Origin: an uncultured Eubacteriales bacterium
GTDB taxonomy: Bacteria; Bacillota; Clostridia; Oscillospirales; Acutalibacteraceae
Length of the DNA: 5,466 nucleotides
Reading direction: 5' to 3'
Assembly (NCBI GenBank): GCA_900319655.1
Contig: ONPH01000086.1
Coordinates: forward strand, 1 to 5,466
In this document: piece after piece, positions 5,333 to 5,466 of the stretch
Layout: every line of letters begins with the position of its first letter
Numbering within the stretch: position 1 is the stretch's first letter
Notes under the pieces: generated by a model
Databases searched by the model: none
The model's input: only the letters and a program-made list of their open reading frames with translations
What the model was told of the DNA's origin: nothing
Made by a program: the position numbers and the translations under genes

Positions 5333-5466
5333 TTGATTTTTATAAAACTTAGTATTATAATAGGTTTTTTGTTAATGGGAGTTGGAAGTGTACCAGTTTT
5401 TATACCTGGATTAGTTATGCTTTCAAAAAATATCAAAAAAATTGATGATTCTATTGATGAAATGAG
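5333..5466 (+). CDS. Possible N-terminus of a membrane-anchored protein (runs off right edge)
   Basis: From a stop at 5327-5329 this plus-strand frame stays open to the window edge. Possible starts are TTG at 5333, ATG at 5375 and ATG at 5417. Read from 5333 it gives a hydrophobic segment (IFIKLSIIIGFLLMGVGSV) followed by VFIPGLVM and a polar tail LSKNIKKIDDSIDEM, as in a membrane-anchored protein with a helical domain. No strong ribosome binding site precedes any start; only AGG at 5328-5330 and 5362-5364. An alternative reading is a promoter: TTGATT (5333-5338), 17 bp, TATAAT (5356-5361), which would favour a later start. The base composition is much more AT-rich than that of the neighbouring genes, which suggests an accessory gene or no gene. 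The function is unknown. Confidence 0.35.
   Translation, partial: MIFIKLSIIIGFLLMGVGSVPVFIPGLVMLSKNIKKIDDSIDEM

Noticed and set aside
5185..5436. Minus-strand 83-residue open frame upstream of dapL
   Set aside because: It has no ribosome binding site at its first ATG or at the internal ATG at 5322, its stop falls inside the dapL -35, its first half is antisense to a better-looking plus-strand frame, and its composition is that of AT-rich noise. A short protein starting at 5322 cannot be fully excluded.

Overview
The window reads as chromosomal DNA from an endospore-forming, Gram-positive anaerobe of the class Clostridia; a Ruminococcaceae/Oscillospiraceae-type gut bacterium is my best guess. 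The evidence is a SpoVAD spore protein, a DapL-type diaminopimelate pathway, a Wzz/CpsC-type polysaccharide co-polymerase, strong AGGAGG-like ribosome binding sites, SigA-type promoters, and coding DNA of moderate GC set in AT-rich intergenic DNA. No mobile element, CRISPR array, tRNA or rRNA was seen.

Layout from left to right. (1) Positions 1-658, minus strand: the N-terminal 219 residues of a Wzz-family chain-length/kinase-adaptor protein, running off the left edge. (2) Positions 659-1093: a 435-bp divergent intergenic region with a strong promoter for each flanking gene and structured leaders on both sides. (3) Positions 1094-1747, plus strand: a 217-residue, six-helix membrane protein of unknown function that looks highly expressed. 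It ends at a perfect palindromic terminator (1770-1801) probably shared with the convergent gene. (4) Positions 1836-2708, minus: a short radical SAM protein of the SplB-like group (COG1533), ending in a sequence that resembles a sliding-clamp-binding motif. (5) Positions 2855-3862, minus: spoVAD, the dipicolinate-binding subunit of the spore SpoVA channel, here without spoVAC or spoVAE beside it. (6) Positions 3945-5123, minus: dapL, LL-diaminopimelate aminotransferase, with a fully consensus SigA promoter and its own terminator. (7) Positions 5124-5466: AT-rich DNA with short repeats upstream of dapL, and at the right edge a possible start of a plus-strand membrane-anchored protein.

How the genes relate. 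dapL, spoVAD and the SplB-like gene lie in the same direction but are probably separate transcription units: a terminator separates dapL from spoVAD, and a promoter-like site separates spoVAD from the SplB-like gene. There is a loose theme. DapL works in the diaminopimelate pathway, whose early intermediate dihydrodipicolinate is also the precursor of dipicolinic acid; SpoVAD helps move dipicolinic acid into the spore; the SplB-like protein belongs to the family that contains the spore DNA repair enzyme. This link is inference from adjacency. Nothing in the window amounts to a clear new multi-gene system. The points most worth following are the C-terminal clamp-like motif of the radical SAM protein, the repeat-built membrane protein, the lone spoVAD, and the palindrome/tandem-repeat element at 2735-2774.
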